From JANRLJ01 sp034437895 (lineage in GTDB: Bacteria; Chloroflexota; Anaerolineae; Aggregatilineales; Phototrophicaceae): a DNA stretch of 6,096 bases. The stretch covers positions 1 to 6,096 of the forward strand of contig DAOTTO010000086.1 of assembly GCA_034437895.1 (NCBI GenBank). The letters are read 5' to 3'. The notes below the pieces were generated by a model. It worked only from the letters and a program-made list of their open reading frames with translations, was not told where the DNA came from and made no database searches. This document shows, piece by piece, positions 1-5,471 of the stretch. Position 1 is the first letter of the stretch. Each line of letters begins with the position of its first letter. The position numbers and the translations under genes were made by a program.

Positions 1-426
1 ATTCCAGCCGTGATTGAAATCGAACACAGCACAGGCGTAACATCAGGTTTGACGCGGATGCGAAAATTCAAAGACGTTTTCCCTTCTATCGAGACAACTT
101 TCACTATTGTCGCGCCAAATGAGTTACGTAATAAAGTTATTTCTGAAGCTAACCACAATATTAGGACTTTCGCTCACGCATTTGCCCCACCCCTAAATCC
201 CCTCCCCATTGCATGGAGAGGGGACTTCAAGATGCGTTTTTCTCCCCCTCTCCAAGTATTGGAGAGGGGGCCGGGGGGTGAGGTAAGCGAAAGTCCTGAA
301 TATTACATATTGAGCAATCATGGCAGGTATAACTTGGAAATGAATTCATCGAAGTCATTCGCAATAAATTCTAAGGTTTTAAATTCATGCTTCCATAGAA
401 ATATCTTTCCAGTAACTTCATCTTGA
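1..426 (+). CDS. C-terminal fragment of a restriction-endonuclease-like protein, tail replaced by repeat sequence
   Basis: The frame is already open at base 1 (IPAVIEIEHSTGVTSGL...), so the true start lies left of the window. The first 54 residues contain IEIEHSTGVTSGLTRM, then a predicted strand TFTIVAP and a helix ELRNKVISEANHN. From memory this matches the C-terminal region of a family annotated as type II restriction endonucleases, where an E-x-E/H strand is followed by an 'IVAP..LRNKV..EAN' segment; I could not test this by search. Homologues would be expected to continue with a conserved aromatic-rich stretch. Here the frame instead runs at 163 into a C/G-rich palindromic repeat, giving proline- and glycine-rich translation (PPLNPLPIAWRGD, ERGPGGE), and then antisense through the 3' end of the SMI1 gene to a TGA at 424-426. 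Only 1-162 is likely to be genuine protein sequence. If one AATATT and the repeat are removed, the frame would end at a TGA at 311-313. The gene is probably truncated and may be non-functional. Confidence 0.5.
   Translation: MPAVIEIEHSTGVTSGLTRMRKFKDVFPSIETTFTIVAPNELRNKVISEANHNIRTFAHAFAPPLNPLPIAWRGDFKMRFSPPLQVLERGPGGEVSESPEYYILSNHGRYNLEMNSSKSFAINSKVLNSCFHRNIFPVTSS
163..297. repeat. MITE-like palindromic double-hairpin repeat, copy 1, with terminal inverted repeats
   Basis: The ends are perfect 12-bp inverted repeats, AGGACTTTCGCT at 163-174 and AGCGAAAGTCCT at 286-297. AATATT lies directly left (157-162) and one base to the right (299-304), which could be a 6-bp target duplication. Because AATATT is itself a palindrome, it could equally be part of the inverted repeat. 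Inside are two strong hairpins. The first pairs 199-209 with 213-223 (11 bp, one mismatch, 3-nt loop). The second pairs 244-255 with 259-270 (12 bp perfect, 3-nt loop GTA). The outer CCCCACCCC near 185 and GGGGTGAGG near 275-283 are also nearly complementary, so the whole unit can fold as a cruciform. It has no coding capacity, so mobilisation would have to be in trans. Neither hairpin is followed by a T-run, so it is not a classic terminator. Confidence 0.8.
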
Positions 427-773
427 ACTCCAAGACAAAGCAAGTCACCAGAGTTAGTTGTTCCAACAGGGACAAATATTGACGATATCCGACCACCAAT
501 ACCTTGAATTTTCGTCTGGATGGAATTAGGATCATCGTCATGAAGTCCTAGAAATCGGAGAATATCGCCTTCAGCTTCTTCCTCATTCTCAGTACTATAG
601 TAATTAAAAAGATATTTGCTTGGCCCACCGCCATTATGTCGTAATAGAAATCTACGAAATCCTGCTGGAAGTGACTGCCCTAATTTAATCTCGAAATTTT
701 GAAGATATACCTCATCTACTGGTGGGAGACTCCCACCAATGATAAGGTCTTTGTATTCGTTTTCTTCTTTCAT
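318..773 (-). CDS. SMI1/KNR4 (SUKH) family protein, probable immunity protein
   Basis: The 151-residue length is normal for a single SUKH domain. Family features are visible in order. An N-terminal helix (D20-L31) leads to LPAGFRRFLLRHNGGGP (35-51), the signature 'LP..y..fl...NGG' loop with N47-G48-G49. A central segment ends in IFVPVGTTNSGDLLCLGV (99-116), the conserved '(I/F)a..g.gD..c' strand pair. Then comes IFLWKHE (124-130), and a closing helix NDFDEFISKLYL (139-150). Bacterial SUKH proteins often neutralise polymorphic toxins delivered by contact-dependent or secretion systems, typically encoded directly downstream of the toxin; that role is inferred here. The ATG at 773 lies 5 nt after the TAG of a 42-codon ORF, whose last codons supply an AGGT, so translation may be coupled. 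No recognisable toxin domain is upstream. The gene is visibly more AT-rich than the lipoprotein, kinase and acetyltransferase genes and sits between two repeats, suggesting acquisition by transfer. Confidence 0.88.
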   Translation of the reverse strand: MKEENEYKDLIIGGSLPPVDEVYLQNFEIKLGQSLPAGFRRFLLRHNGGGPSKYLFNYYSTENEEEAEGDILRFLGLHDDDPNSIQTKIQGIGGRISSIFVPVGTTNSGDLLCLGVQDEVTGKIFLWKHEFKTLEFIANDFDEFISKLYLP

Positions 774-778
774 TAAAG

Positions 779-907
779 CTACTTACCTATTCTCATATAC
801 ATAATTTTTTTCAGTATTTTATTACTGCTTCTCCACTCCCTGTGTGCCATAATGGATAAAACAACTTCACCTTCAAAGTTAACCTGAGTTTCGGACAGTG
901 TTTTCAT
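779..907 (-). CDS. Unrecognised 42-aa ORF directly upstream of the SMI1 gene; toxin tail remnant or leader peptide
   Basis: The ORF reads MKTLSETQVNFEGEVVLSIM... and ends ...ILKKIMYMRIGK, with a basic, hydrophobic C-terminus. An ATG at 907 is preceded by GGGG six bases upstream, donated by the end of the neighbouring repeat. The frame also stays open upstream through the repeat to a TTG at 997, but that extension is only translated repeat (EGEENGSQW..., VERGFRGGDR). The TAG at 781-779 lies 5 nt before the SMI1 ATG, the spacing expected of a coupled gene pair. In toxin-immunity loci the gene in this position is the toxin, so the sequence could be the surviving tail of a toxin gene whose body was lost at the repeat. 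It could also be a small leader ORF or chance. I do not recognise any domain. That it is a real protein is uncertain; the tight spacing is the main support. Confidence 0.3.
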   Translation of the reverse strand: MKTLSETQVNFEGEVVLSIMAHREWRSSNKILKKIMYMRIGK

Positions 908-912
908 TCTAT

Positions 913-1021
913 CCCCACCCCTAAATCCCCTCTCTACGAAGTGGGGAGGGGACTTAAAGAACCATTGTGAACCGTTTTCCTCCCCTTCACCATGCAATGG
1001 AGAAGGGGTCGGGGGATGAGG
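913..1021. repeat. Double-hairpin C-rich/G-rich repeat, copy 2
   Basis: This copy has the same orientation and architecture as the element at 163-297. It begins CCCCACCCCTAAATCCCC, identical to copy 1 over those 18 bases. Hairpin 1 pairs 927-937 with 941-951 (loop GAA, two T-G mismatches that would be wobble pairs in RNA). After GACTT and a roughly 30-nt linker, hairpin 2 pairs 982-993 with 997-1008 (12 bp, one mismatch, loop GCA). The right side closes with TCGGGGGATGAGG against CCGGGGGGTGAGG in copy 1. The AGGACTTTCGCT terminal inverted repeats of copy 1 are absent and no target duplication is visible, so this is an older, trimmed copy or a related subfamily. It fills most of the gap between the lipoprotein stop and the 42-codon ORF. 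The remaining bases, 1022-1076, show nothing recognisable. Confidence 0.75.
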
Positions 1022-1076
1022 ACATCATAAAAGTTAATCAAAGTGCGCTATCCAAAACTGAGGTTAAACCTACAAT

Positions 1077-2693
1077 TTAGCCTTTGCGCCACGCCAGCAG
1101 ATAAGCAAAGCGGTGATCGGTGGCGCGGCCTTCGGCAATGATTGCGCCAGTGAAGAGCGGCGCGGATTCCCCTGTCGCCAGCCCGATAATCGAGATATTC
1201 AGATAATCGCGCTGGGTGCCTGCGTCGGCCGAAAGCCATTCCGTCACAGCGGCGGATTCCCCATCCGGCGCGGCGACAACCTGCGAATAGCGTCCACGAA
1301 TGACGCGATTATCGGTAGCAGTGGCTAAATCCAGCGAGAACAGCGAGTTATCCGCTTTATTGTTTCCGCCTGCGATAAAGACGGCCTGAGCGCTGTCACC
1401 AGTGAAGTCAATCGCGGAGATCGTATCTCCGCGATTTCCGGCGGGGAGGGTGATCGGCGGCAGATCAGAGGCATTGAGATCAAGTACATTAAAGGAGCTG
1501 TCGCCGTTGGGTGTGGTATTCACCAATGCCAACCAGCGCTCATCCGGCGAGAGATGGGGGAAGGCGTTATTGGTCAGGCCGTAGATGTTGATACTGGAAC
1601 GCGGCATATTGAGGTAAGTCAGCAAGTCCGCGCCCTCGGCGGGATTTTCAACGGGAGTCGTGCGGATGCTGACGGTGTTCAACTGTAAACCATCCGGCAC
1701 GGTATAAAATACGCTGCTGCCCTCAGTCGCGGGAAAGAGCGTGTTCGTCCGGCTGTTGCTGGCGAATCCACCGCCTGCCGTGCCAGAAAGCGCCAAAGTC
1801 TCGCGCCGCGCCGCTATATCCACAGTATGCAACTGCCACTTCGTCCCTTGTCCCGCGCAGCGCTGCCCCATCAACGTCGCCAGCGAATCCGCCCCGGTGA
1901 AGGCGATTCCGGCGCTAGTAAAACGGCAGTTTTCGTCAGCATAGAGGGTAGCGATTTCGTCTGGTTCGCCACTCGCCCACAAGTAAATCGCTGCTTCGGT
2001 GGCTTGTCCCTGATTATTATTAAAGAAACTGATAAAAGCGACGTTCCCCCCGACCATATCGAAGGTTGCGGCGTTGTCAAAATTGCTCGCCTCGGCGCGA
2101 TCACCCGTGTTATGAATTTTGAGCGTCCCGCTGGGGAATTCGCTGGTCAGTGCATCAGCGGCAAAGTCGATATAGCCCAGGCGTGTGCCATCGGGCGCAT
2201 ATTGAAACGTGCCGTTGCCCAAGCAGCCTACCGGATTCATCTCCGCTACTGCCGCCGGAACGCCGCGCCCGTCCATCAGATACAGTGTCCCGTTAGAATC
2301 ACTCCCGACGAAAAAAGCAAAATAGCGCGAATCCGGCGAGGTTGCCCGTTCCCCACAGGCTTGAACACGAGTCGTCCCATTCGGTAGATCAAGCACCACC
2401 CGCGCATCACCGCCCGCGTTCAGCAGGACGATTTGACCAGGCTTATCGGCGGTCTGGCTGCCGGGGGCAACCCCTTCCGCAATCCACGCCAGCACCGCAT
2501 CATCCGCCTCCACGCCGACATTGGCGGTGCGCGTGTCCGTCATGCGGGCGGCAGGGTCGAAAGTCGGTATGGGCGTTGGCCCCGCCGGAACAGCCGTCGC
2601 ATTATCCGTATCACTGCCGCTGTTTCCGCCGCAAGCCGTCAGTGCGCCAAACAGTAGCAGCAGCAAGCATTTAAACAATCGCTTTATCAACAT
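1077..2693 (-). CDS. Secreted lipoprotein with TolB/WD40-like beta-propeller repeats
   Basis: The 538-residue protein starts MLIKRLFKCLLLLLFGALTAC. It has a basic N-terminus, a leucine-rich core and a lipobox L18-T-A-C21, so it should be exported, lipidated at C21 and anchored on the outer face of the membrane. A Ser/Asp/Pro-rich linker (GNSGSDTDNA, then PTPIPTFDPA) follows. The rest carries propeller-like blades with the recurring 'SPDG..lay' pattern: SPDSRYFAFF, APDGTRLGYI, SPDERWLALV, TGDSAQAVFI and APDGESAAVTEW, each near strands such as GTLYLMDG, LKIHNTG and LFSLDLA. Four further cysteines (113, 157, 256, 279) could form disulfides outside the cell. The ATG at 2693 was chosen because GAGGG (2705-2709) lies 11 nt upstream and the signal peptide begins there. 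A TTG at 2711 would add six residues but has no ribosome site. The substrate or partner is unknown; such proteins usually mediate protein-protein or envelope contacts. Confidence 0.85.
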   Translation of the reverse strand: MLIKRLFKCLLLLLFGALTACGGNSGSDTDNATAVPAGPTPIPTFDPAARMTDTRTANVGVEADDAVLAWIAEGVAPGSQTADKPGQIVLLNAGGDARVVLDLPNGTTRVQACGERATSPDSRYFAFFVGSDSNGTLYLMDGRGVPAAVAEMNPVGCLGNGTFQYAPDGTRLGYIDFAADALTSEFPSGTLKIHNTGDRAEASNFDNAATFDMVGGNVAFISFFNNNQGQATEAAIYLWASGEPDEIATLYADENCRFTSAGIAFTGADSLATLMGQRCAGQGTKWQLHTVDIAARRETLALSGTAGGGFASNSRTNTLFPATEGSSVFYTVPDGLQLNTVSIRTTPVENPAEGADLLTYLNMPRSSINIYGLTNNAFPHLSPDERWLALVNTTPNGDSSFNVLDLNASDLPPITLPAGNRGDTISAIDFTGDSAQAVFIAGGNNKADNSLFSLDLATATDNRVIRGRYSQVVAAPDGESAAVTEWLSADAGTQRDYLNISIIGLATGESAPLFTGAIIAEGRATDHRFAYLLAWRKG

Positions 2694-2704
2694 AGATCGC
2701 TTTT

Positions 2705-2709
2705 CCCTC
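2705..2709 (-). promoter_or_regulatory. Ribosome binding site of the lipoprotein gene
   Basis: GAGGG on the minus strand lies 11 nt before the ATG at 2693. This is slightly long spacing, but it is the only purine-rich Shine-Dalgarno match near any candidate start, and it overlaps the alternative TTG start at 2711. It therefore argues for the ATG. Confidence 0.45.
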
Positions 2710-2741
2710 AAAAAAATAGCCCCACCCGTTTAAAGTCCCCG

Positions 2742-2747
2742 ATTATA
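2742..2747 (-). promoter_or_regulatory. Perfect -10 box of the lipoprotein promoter
   Basis: The minus strand reads GGTTGTATAATCGG, an exact TATAAT. Transcription would begin near 2735, leaving a leader of about 40 nt before the ATG at 2693, which is a normal length. No good TTGACA-like box occurs at 16-18 bp; that position reads TCAACC. The spacer is occupied by an inverted repeat, so the promoter may depend on a regulator. The -10 match is directly seen; its use is inferred. Confidence 0.45.
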
Positions 2748-2748
2748 C

Positions 2749-2779
2749 AACCGAAATCAGACTCGGTTGATATTTCAAC
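2749..2779. promoter_or_regulatory. Nested inverted repeats in the divergent intergenic region, candidate operator
   Basis: AACCGA (2749-2754) and TCGGTT (2763-2768) form a 6-bp inverted repeat around an 8-nt centre. GTTGA (2766-2770) and TCAAC (2775-2779) form a second 5-bp inverted repeat around TATT, sharing its left arm with the end of the first. Both sit immediately upstream of the minus-strand TATAAT, covering the spacer and -35 position. That is where an activator or repressor would bind. It could be chance in an AT-rich gap, as short arms of this kind are common. Confidence 0.25.
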
Positions 2780-2902
2780 TAGGTTATAAAATGATTGTAT
2801 CAGGGTTAGGGGCAAAGGAATCGGAAAAATTTGTGAAGGAAATTCGTGGGTGGCCTATTTTTCTAGCCAATATTTTAAGTACGTAAGGGCGAAAATTTAG
2901 AT

Positions 2903-2928
2903 TTGAGTTAAAATGAGAGAAATATAAA
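2903..2928 (+). promoter_or_regulatory. Weak candidate promoter for the thioesterase-kinase operon
   Basis: TTGAGT at 2903-2908 and TATAAA at 2923-2928 are separated by only 14 bp, shorter than the usual 16-18. The TATAAA is the better half. It would place the start of transcription about 20 nt before the ATG at 2954, leaving room for a short AAGAGAA purine stretch (2940-2946) as ribosome site. No better plus-strand pair was seen between 2780 and 2953. Confidence 0.25.
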
Positions 2929-2953
2929 TTTCATTACAAAAAGAGAACCGTCG

Positions 2954-3397
2954 ATGTCCACCCCTCCCGAAGGCTACCGCTATCACACCCCCATGACCGT
3001 CCGCTATGGCGATATGGACTCGCTCGGTCATGTTAATAATGCCAAATATCTGACGTACTTTGAACAAGCGCGAATCAGTTATATTCATGAACGTGGCTTG
3101 TGGGATGGAACGCTTTCCGCTGTTGGGATGATCGTCGGGCGGATTACGGTGGAATATAAACAACCGATTTCGGCGAAGGATGGCACCGTCAATATTTGGA
3201 CACGAGTCTGCCGCTTAGGGAACAAGAGCTTTGATATGGAACATCTACTGCTTTGTGAGCGCGATGGTCAAACAGAAATCGCCGCAACCGGCCTCATCGT
3301 GATGGTCGTTTATGATTACGTCGCCAATACGACCATCCCTATTCCTGATGAATGGCGTAAATTGCTAATCGAGTTTGAGCTAAAGTTACAGAATTAA
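2954..3397 (+). CDS. Acyl-CoA thioesterase, YbgC/4-hydroxybenzoyl-CoA thioesterase (hotdog) family
   Basis: The 147-residue length is standard for a single hotdog domain. The family signature VRYGDMDSLGHVNNAKYLTYFEQAR spans residues 16-40. D22, the second Asp of 'GDxD', aligns with the catalytic Asp17 of the Pseudomonas 4-hydroxybenzoyl-CoA thioesterase. The 'GHVNNAKYL..FE.AR' helix follows as usual. The middle segment GMIVGRITVEYKQPISAKDGTVNIWTRV matches the hotdog strands that follow the helix. The enzyme should hydrolyse acyl-CoA thioesters in the cytoplasm, probably as a multimer; the acyl chain cannot be read from sequence. The start at 2954 has AAGAGAA eight bases upstream. It lies 12 nt before the histidine kinase on the same strand, so the two are probably co-transcribed. 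It might have a role in lipid turnover or CoA salvage, but the partnership with a sensor kinase does not by itself define one. Confidence 0.9.
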   Translation: MSTPPEGYRYHTPMTVRYGDMDSLGHVNNAKYLTYFEQARISYIHERGLWDGTLSAVGMIVGRITVEYKQPISAKDGTVNIWTRVCRLGNKSFDMEHLLLCERDGQTEIAATGLIVMVVYDYVANTTIPIPDEWRKLLIEFELKLQN

Positions 3398-3409
3398 TCA
3401 GGTAGTTTT

Positions 3410-5461
3410 ATGTCAGAACTTTCTACAGATGAACTCTTTGCAGAAAATGAGCGCTTGCAAGCGCGTATCGCTCATTTAGAAAATGCACTTGTCGTCACGC
3501 AAACCGAAACTTATCTCACTGCCTTGCGCGATACCACCCAGACTTTAATGAGTCAGCTTGATTTGGATGATCTCTTCCAAAGCATCATTCAACGCGCCGC
3601 CAGCATGGAAAACGCGGAACACGCTTATTTCTATGTTCTGGAAAAGGATAACCTCACCATGCGCTGTAGTGCCGCGCTAGGCGTGTTTGAGCCGTACATC
3701 GGTCAAGTGATGAGCATGAAAGAAGGCTTGACGGGCAAAGTTTGGGTCGATGAGGAGATCGTCGTCCTCGACTCCTACGATAATTGGCCGCATCGTCATC
3801 CCGATATCCCGAAAGGCGAATTTGGCTCTGTCGTAGGGCTGCCTTTACGCTCTGAGGGACTCATCATTGGCGTGATTGGGTTGGCCTTTAGCGACCCACA
3901 GCGGCGTTTTAGCCATGCCGACATCGAAATCCTACAAGCCTTCGCAGATTTATCGGCCATTGTCTTACATAATGCGCGGATTCATGAAGCGCTAAGAACA
4001 AGCGAGCGTTTCGTCCAAAAAGTGGCGGATACATTGCCGGATATTCTTTACGTGCAGGATTTAAAAGTCGGGCGCTCCATTTATGCCAATAAGCCGCGCC
4101 GCAGCGTTCTCGGCTATGATACGGATGAATTACAGAAGCTAAACCGCACCAGTACGCCCCTCCTTATCCACCCTGATGATATTGCGCGTGTCGCCGCGCA
4201 TGGCAAAAATGCCCCCCACTGGGCGGATGATATGATTGCCAGCCTTGAATACCGCATGATGCACGCCGATGGTCAATGGCGCTGGTTCCGCACACGCGAG
4301 ACAATCTTCCAACGTGATGCTGAAGGCAAGCCCACCCAGCTTTTAGGCATCGCCCAAGATATTACCGAGACTAAAAACGTCGAAGATGCCCTGCGCGAAA
4401 GTGAAGAGCGCTTTCGGGCGTTGATCGAAATGGTGGATGTGATCGTCTTTCTTTACCAAAAAGAGGGTGTCACGTATATCAATCCAGCCATAGAGCGTAT
4501 TACAGGCTACACAGCCGCGATGCTGCTTGGTGACAAATTCTGGGGAATTATCCATCCCGACTTACTGCAAGTTATCATGGGACAAAATCAACAATTCCTA
4601 AAGACAGGTCAAATACCGCCTCGTCAAGAAATTCAAGTGAGGACTGCCACCAATACCGTCCTATGGCTTGATCTCAGCCAAACACTGGTAAACCTCAATG
4701 GCGAAGAAGCCCTCTTAGGGACAGCCATAGACATTACGGAACGCAAAAAAGCAGAGGTAGAGGCGCTTTCGTTTCAATTAGAAAAAGAGCGCGTAAGCCT
4801 TCTCGCAGAGTTTGTGCAGTCGATGTCGCACGATTTCCGCACACCGCTGACGACGATTAACACCAGCCTCTATTTGCTGGAGCGCTCCCAAGATGAAGAA
4901 CGCCGCAAGACGCGGATCAAAATTATCCAAGAGCAGCTCGGCGTGTTAGAAAAACTCATCACCGGTATGACGACGATGTTTATGCTTGACAGCGGTATTT
5001 TGCAGTTCAGCCACCTCAACATTCATACCATGTTGTATGATATGGAAAAAGATTTACGCCGCGCCGCAGAATCCAAAAACCACTCCTTTAGCTTGATGGT
5101 AGAAGATCAACTGCCCGAAATTAAGGGGAACGAGTCCAAACTTCATTTGGCGGTGGAAAATTTAGTGAGCAACGCTATCCGCTACACGCCGGAAGGTGGC
5201 TCAATCGTAGTGCAGGCGGGGATCGATCAGGAGATGATTTACATCGCCGTCCAAGACAGCGGGATGGGTATTTTTGAGGATGAAGTCCCGCGCATCTTCC
5301 AACGTCTTTACCGCGCCGATCAAGCACGTTCTGTCGGCGGATTAGGGTTAGGGCTGCCGATTGCGCTCAAAGTGGTGGAAGGGCATCATGGCCGGATTGA
5401 CGTGACGACGGCTCCCGGCGAGGGCAGCACCTTTACCATCTTTTTGCCGATCAATTCATAG
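3410..5461 (+). CDS. Soluble sensor histidine kinase, GAF-PAS-PAS-HisKA-HATPase
   Basis: This 683-residue protein has no membrane segment or signal peptide and should act in the cytoplasm. A short coiled coil (about 5-32, ELFAENERLQARIAHLENAL) leads to a GAF domain (about 38-190, with GLPLRSEGLIIGVIGLAF). A first PAS/PAC follows (about 198-320, ending GIAQDITETK), then a second (about 330-446, SEERFRALIE to DITERKK). The HisKA box SMSHDFRTPLTTI carries the phosphorylated histidine at H474. The ATPase domain has the N-box VENLVSNAIRYTP (Mg-binding N588), the G1 box DSGMGI (D616-G620), and the G2 box GGLGLGL (643-649), then the closing strand GEGSTFTIFLP. All catalytic boxes are intact, so it should autophosphorylate. 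No receiver domain is fused and no response regulator lies in the window. The ATG at 3410 has a weak AGGT 6 nt upstream and follows the thioesterase by 12 nt. The signal is unknown: the GAF and PAS folds could bind a cyclic nucleotide, haem, flavin or chromophore, and no diagnostic cysteine or histidine pocket was identified. Confidence 0.93.
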   Translation: MSELSTDELFAENERLQARIAHLENALVVTQTETYLTALRDTTQTLMSQLDLDDLFQSIIQRAASMENAEHAYFYVLEKDNLTMRCSAALGVFEPYIGQVMSMKEGLTGKVWVDEEIVVLDSYDNWPHRHPDIPKGEFGSVVGLPLRSEGLIIGVIGLAFSDPQRRFSHADIEILQAFADLSAIVLHNARIHEALRTSERFVQKVADTLPDILYVQDLKVGRSIYANKPRRSVLGYDTDELQKLNRTSTPLLIHPDDIARVAAHGKNAPHWADDMIASLEYRMMHADGQWRWFRTRETIFQRDAEGKPTQLLGIAQDITETKNVEDALRESEERFRALIEMVDVIVFLYQKEGVTYINPAIERITGYTAAMLLGDKFWGIIHPDLLQVIMGQNQQFLKTGQIPPRQEIQVRTATNTVLWLDLSQTLVNLNGEEALLGTAIDITERKKAEVEALSFQLEKERVSLLAEFVQSMSHDFRTPLTTINTSLYLLERSQDEERRKTRIKIIQEQLGVLEKLITGMTTMFMLDSGILQFSHLNIHTMLYDMEKDLRRAAESKNHSFSLMVEDQLPEIKGNESKLHLAVENLVSNAIRYTPEGGSIVVQAGIDQEMIYIAVQDSGMGIFEDEVPRIFQRLYRADQARSVGGLGLGLPIALKVVEGHHGRIDVTTAPGEGSTFTIFLPINS

Positions 5462-5471
5462 CAATTCATAG
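5452..5471. repeat. Perfect 10-bp tandem duplication across the convergent gene ends
   Basis: CAATTCATAG occurs at 5452-5461 and again at 5462-5471 without a gap. The first copy ends with the kinase TAG stop. The second contains the TGA stop of the minus-strand acetyltransferase (5468-5466). Each copy carries both stops on opposite strands. With a single copy the two genes would still end correctly but overlap by 6 nt; the duplication leaves them 4 nt apart. Confidence 0.9.

Noticed and set aside
199..270. The strong hairpins as rho-independent terminators
   Set aside because: Neither hairpin is followed by a run of T on either strand, and the same hairpins recur in an unrelated position, so they are parts of a dispersed repeat.
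779..997. A longer 72-aa version of the small ORF starting at TTG 997
   Set aside because: Its first 30 residues are translated repeat hairpins and there is no ribosome site at 997; only the part from ATG 907 is worth listing.
163..1021. CRISPR array or tandem repeat array
   Set aside because: There are only two related repeat units, about 750 bp apart, each a complex double hairpin with a gene between them; there are no regular spacers.
1827..2387. A 186-codon open frame on the plus strand, and several shorter ones nearby
   Set aside because: It lies wholly antisense to the lipoprotein gene, whose signal peptide, lipobox and propeller blades are convincing. The translation is rich in Arg, Cys and Ala with no domain pattern, as expected of a GC-rich shadow frame.
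2852..2876. TGGC...GCCA hairpin with T-rich surroundings as a terminator
   Set aside because: The stem is only 4 bp, and no gene on either strand ends here, since both neighbours are transcribed away from this gap.
4343..4555. Minus-strand 70-codon frame inside the kinase gene
   Set aside because: It is antisense to the junction of the two PAS domains, has no ribosome site, and shows no recognisable domain.
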